A DNA stretch of 34,206 nt, from contig MNCI01025282.1 in the NCBI GenBank assembly GCA_015680685.1, positions 606,932-641,137 of the forward strand, in the 5' to 3' direction. A model generated the notes under the pieces. The model searched no databases. It was not told the origin of the DNA and saw only the letters and a list, made by a program, of their open reading frames with translations. The position numbers and the translations under genes were made by a program. Shown here piece after piece: positions 30,483 through 34,206 of this stretch. How positions within the stretch are numbered: the first letter of the stretch is position 1; every line of letters starts with the position of its first letter. This DNA is from Gnetum montanum (lineage: Eukaryota; Streptophyta; Gnetopsida; Gnetales; Gnetaceae).

Positions 30483-31266
30483 TGATGAGCCGAAATATCA
30501 CATACGTGATATCGCGTATGCGATATCATAGCCTGCTGCAACATCTATAAATAAGAGGCGACTTTCCCTTGTTCAGAACATCTAGATTTAGACCCTTAGC
30601 CAAACTATAGCAGTTTTACCATTCCAAAGTTAGAATAATTTCCATGTGCCCGTATTAGGGGTCTTAAAGTAAACAAATCTTTATTTGAGAAAATTGTACC
30701 TGAGCACACATTTGTGTATTGTAATAAATCTAATAAACCTTGTAGCATATGGACTAAGCTAAATAGGATTTAATTATTGTTAAATGTTTAAATGCTTTTC
30801 TAGATAATCAATCTCTCTCAACCCTTGACTCTCCTAATTAAGTGCATTCAATACAACTGCTTCGAGCACATGTGTAACACTTGGTAAGCTAGTAACGAGT
30901 AGCATTTGGTAATCCCAGTAGCGTTGCACTAGTTCAGGGTGTGTGCGGCAAGTGGGAATGGATACTGGTGCTAGGACAATTAGAACTTAGTTAGTGAATA
31001 GTTAATGAAAGATAGTCATTTAGTTCTCTTCACCTTCTCCTATTAGCATAAGACATTAAAAAGATAAAAGATATAAAAATCATATACCTCAAGCTTACTT
31101 AACCATACAACCATGACAATACAAGTAAGTTTGGGAAGACATCAATTGATTAACCTTAAGTGTTCCATTAAGGCATGTAAGCACTTAGTCCTTGGAGTTC
31201 GACCGGATCGCGCGTGAGACGCTCGTATTTATATGGTTGAGTGTAGGGGTACCTCTTCACTCATCA
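30483..31266 (+). repeat. 3' LTR of E7
   Basis: It is 784 bases, from TGATGAGCC to CTTCACTCATCA, with a TATA box at 30546-30553. It closely matches the 5' LTR over most of its length. It differs strongly in the GATATC array (30491-30530) and has a short deletion at the polyadenylation block (about 30720-30735). Confidence 0.9.
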
Positions 31267-31271
31267 ATGTT
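31267..31271 (+). other. Target-site duplication of E7, right copy
   Basis: ATGTT, identical to 24338-24342, and followed by the rest of the E6 LTR. Confidence 0.9.
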
Positions 31272-31757
31272 ATTTACTATTATTTGATGCTCTCATTAGT
31301 TAATCAATATAGAATTATTAATCATCAACGAATTAGCACACTCAACATGCCCACTTTGAGCATATGTGGAACACTTGGTAACCCAGTAACGACTAGCATT
31401 TGGTAATCCTAGTAGTGTTACACTGGTTCAGGATGTGTCTGAAGAGTGGGAACAGATGCTGGTGTTGAGATTTGATTAAACATTAGAGTTACAAAAACCC
31501 ATTAGTTAACTAAATATTTTCATTTCATACACTTAGGAGACCAAGATAGAAAATATAAAAAACATAAAAAATCATATACTTAGAGTTTACTTAACCATAC
31601 AATTGTGCCTTACAAGTAAGCTTGGGAAGACAATGACTGCATAACTCATCATTGTTCTATGTAGGTGCATAAGCACTTGATCCTTGGAGTTCAACCAAAT
31701 CCTGCATGAACGCTCGTATTCATATGGTTGGGCATAGGGGTACCTTGCCACTCATCA
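31272..31757 (+). repeat. 5' LTR of E6, right part
   Basis: It continues the LTR interrupted at 24342. The ACTTGGTAA repeats (31371-31415), the GTTCAGGATGTGTC block and the terminal ACCTTGCCACTCATCA match the corresponding parts of the E1 and E7 LTRs. It ends next to the E6 PBS. Confidence 0.85.
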
Positions 31758-31758
31758 T

Positions 31759-31776
31759 TGGGGCCGTTGCTAGGGA
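31759..31776 (+). other. Primer-binding site of E6
   Basis: TGGGGCCGTTGCTAGGGA is a decayed tRNA-Asp type site with three differences from the canonical complement, placed one base after the LTR end. Confidence 0.8.
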
Positions 31777-31893
31777 TTTTGTTGTTTGTGTACTAAGTAG
31801 AACTTACGAAATCCTTCCATTTTTGAAACGAATCCTTAAGGTTAACTATCCTACAATCACCAAAAAAGGGTACTGCACACTGAGTAATCAATC

Positions 31894-34206
31894 ATGTCTC
31901 CTTCTTCTTATGAGAGTGCTTCACCGACTAGGTCCAATACCATGAACAATCAGAGGCAGGGTGCATAAGATAATCTACCAATGCCCCAACAGTTTCACAT
32001 GGTATACACTCATCCTGATGAGTGTGTACCAGACTTTACCTTTATCCTCCACCAGGATGAATAGCTACGATGGCATGATTTAGAAGGTAACATGGTGTTA
32101 CCCCCTGATCACTCAATCCCGGGCATGCTTCTTTGTGCTCTCACACAAATTAGTATGCAACACTTACAATCAGAGTACGTTGTGCATGAACAAGATTCGA
32201 GAAATTATTGACCCATAGAGGCACAACACCAGAGGGATCTACAATAGAAGAGAAATTACAAATCAGTGAAGGGGAAGTGGTCTTAGGATGTCCCATATGT
32301 CCTAGGTAAAAATGATGGTGGTGAACTTGTCTCGGGAGGTTTTCCACAAAACAATGTTCCTCTCTTTGACTTCGGTCAAGGAGTTGGGTATCAGAATATT
32401 CACTCAACTATTCATAACCTAGGTTCTGGCACCAATGGACACAAAGGGTCCAGAAAAGGAACACGAGCACATAATAATGATAGACATCACAATTGTAACC
32501 ATGACCAAGGCTGCAACCACCTAAAGGAAGGTGGCAAGTGTCAACATGGTGCTAGTCCTCCTTCCTCTTCACCGTCGTCATCTTCTTCCTCCTCTCCTTC
32601 AGGATCTAAATGCAGTCATAGTGGGTGGGGCCATGAGGATCATGGTAGGTGAAGTAGAAATCATCAAAAAAATAGTAGAGAAAGGGGGTGAGGGCATTCT
32701 AGAGAGACATATCATGAGAGAAGGAAAAGTAGGGAACAACATAGGCATCATAGACGCCATAGGCCACATGATCACAATGAACCCCTACTCGCCACCCAAA
32801 GTATGTTAAATATAGCAAAGGAAATTAGGATTCCAACAAGGCACCAGAAAGACAGTAGCATCAAAAGACTAGACATGAATAACATCCCATGATTTGAAGG
32901 GGGATACAATGCTAATCCTCAAAACCATTTACAAGCATTCCATGATGCATGTGCCTTGCAAAATATAGAAAACAAGTGGTAAAAGCTAAAGTTGTTTCCA
33001 CAGACATTAATCAAGGAAGCGAAAAGCTGGTACCGATCCTTAGAATCAGAATCCATTCGTCAATGGAGTACCATGTTGGAGCTATTCAACTATAAGTATC
33101 CAACGTACTTCCGAGTGTCCAACTGGTGTAAGAAAATCCAAAGATGAAAACAAGGAGGACACGAACCCTTGAATGCTGTCATTGGTTGATATTGTTCATT
33201 ACTACATCATTTCCCTAACCATGGTTACTCACAAAAGGAACAACTACGCCATCTCGTAGATGGGCTTAGGTATGAAACGTGAAGAACCCTGGGAAATTAT
33301 GCCCAAGGAAGGCTATCCAAGCTCAGAGCCCATCAAATACAAAGATTGTTAAAGCAAGTTACCAAGGAGGAAAATGAGTTGAGGAAAAGAGAAAGTGTAG
33401 AGGAGTATAACAGAGATCCTTCCCTCCAAAATAAGAAAATTAGATTTTTTGAACATGAAGAAGAGTCACCACTTGATGAGATGGTGAATAGAAAGACTTT
33501 ACCCATTCAAAAATTTGCATTAGAAGTATCAGCAAAGGTGGATCAAATGCGGAACTCCCTAGATGAAAAATTCCAAACTATCCTAAAAATAGTAGAGGAG
33601 TCTAGAGAACAAAGTAGTGACTAAGAGAGAAGGAGAAAGAAAGAAGTTGAGTATGCACATAATAAGGGTAAGGGCAAGGTTGTCATCATTGAAGAGGTTG
33701 TGGATTCGGATACAAACAACGATGGTTAATGTGAGATTTGCTAATATGACCATCTTAAGGGATGTTGCCCAATAGTGTCACATCTACAAGAGTCTAGGGT
33801 GTATGCACTAAACCCATGATTAAACAGATGACAAACACTTAGAAGGTTATCTTATCCTCAAGGTAACCCAAGGTAGTTCCACCAACCCTTGACATATTAT
33901 CCAAGGAGCTCCAACACAAATGAATGAACAATATCAACAGTGGCAACACCCACAGTCATGGGGAATGCCACTACCATGTCAACAATACCCTTACCATCAA
34001 CCTAATCCATATGGGTATTATGTTTAGTAGTTGATCTCTCCATGTAACTCTACTAGTCACGATGCTCTTCAACCTCACTACGAGACCCTCAAGTACTATA
34101 GAACTTCTTCTTCTTCTAGGGGTGATGCTCCACATACATACTACCCTTCTCATCTATTTGCATCTCTTCCACCCTCAGCTCCATTACCACCTGCTCCAAC
34201 TATGCA
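31894..34206 (+). pseudogene. E6 gypsy gag, decayed and cut by window edge
   Basis: The ATG at 31894 opens the same gag layout. The N-terminal module (MVYTHPDECVPDFTFILHQDE, LEGNMVLPPDHS) is followed by a Ser-rich and charged linker (32540-32800). The Gag domain starts near 32870 (NNIP, then TGA where E7 has CGA, FEGGYNANPQNHLQAFHDACALQNIENK). The best open part, 33346-33624, covers the helix-rich region (EENELRKRESVEEYNRDPSL). The Cys/His knuckle region is near 33730-33770 and the Gln/Pro tail runs to the window end. Stops and shifts are frequent. Whether E6 has a polymerase cannot be told, because it runs off the right edge. Confidence 0.8.

Larger units (their letters stand above)
24343..31266 (+). 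mobile_element. E7: complete non-autonomous TR-GAG-like gypsy element
   Basis: This 6,924-base element is bounded by LTRs (24343-25141 and 30483-31266), has TGATGA...TCATCA ends and a perfect ATGTT target duplication. It contains a PBS, gag (25288), an aspartic protease (about 27842-28240) and a PPT. Between protease and PPT about 1.9 kb shows no reverse transcriptase, RNase H or integrase. By established definitions this is an LTR retrotransposon with Gag but without polymerase, which would need proteins from a relative to move. Its host site is the LTR of E6, a member of the same superfamily. Confidence 0.85.

Overview
The window looks like nuclear DNA of a repeat-rich flowering plant. This rests on LTR retrotransposons whose primer-binding sites match plant tRNA-Asp, plant-type Ty1/copia and Ty3/gypsy proteins, tRNA-like SINE copies, and one intronless, very GC-rich plastid-type arogenate/prephenate dehydratase gene set in AT-rich DNA. 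The sharp GC contrast of that gene fits a monocot (or possibly a magnoliid), but this is inference. No bacterial genes, rRNA, genuine tRNA or CRISPR are seen.

Left flank (1-4843): E1 is a minus-strand gypsy element (gag 1-1111, PBS 1234-1251, 5' LTR 1253-2184) that runs off the left edge. It has cut into E2, a plus-strand relative of which the 3' part remains: a decayed coiled-coil reading frame (2185-3959), a polypurine tract and the 3' LTR (4166-4843).

Middle (4844-15680): low-copy DNA. It holds the only likely host gene, the dehydratase (8202-9301, minus), which is followed by a degenerate minisatellite. The rest has short tandem duplications, two tRNA-derived SINE copies and a possible MITE. 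I see no other gene.

Right part (15680-34206): a nest of retrotransposons. E3 is an antisense gypsy integrase fragment. E4 (16872-about 20075, plus) has an LTR, PBS and decayed gag. E4 gag is broken by E5, a minus-strand copia element (about 20080-24003). E5 gag is broken by E6, a plus-strand gypsy element whose 5' LTR (24004-24342 plus 31272-31757) is itself split by E7 (24343-31266). E7 is complete: two LTRs of about 0.79 kb, a perfect 5-bp target duplication (ATGTT), PBS, PPT, gag and protease. It has no reverse transcriptase, RNase H or integrase, so it is a non-autonomous TR-GAG-like element.

E1, E2, E4, E6 and E7 belong to one superfamily (TGATGA...TCATCA or close variants, conserved U5, similar PPT). 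The most interesting points are: a repeated Gag N-terminal module I do not recognise; a coiled-coil accessory frame in E2 in the env-like position; arrays of GATATC palindromes in the LTR U3 regions; and a dehydratase whose catalytic TRF motif reads NRF. Reading frames in the retroelements are decayed, mostly by in-frame stops of C-to-T type. Five single N bases occur, and two of them coincide with frame or length anomalies.
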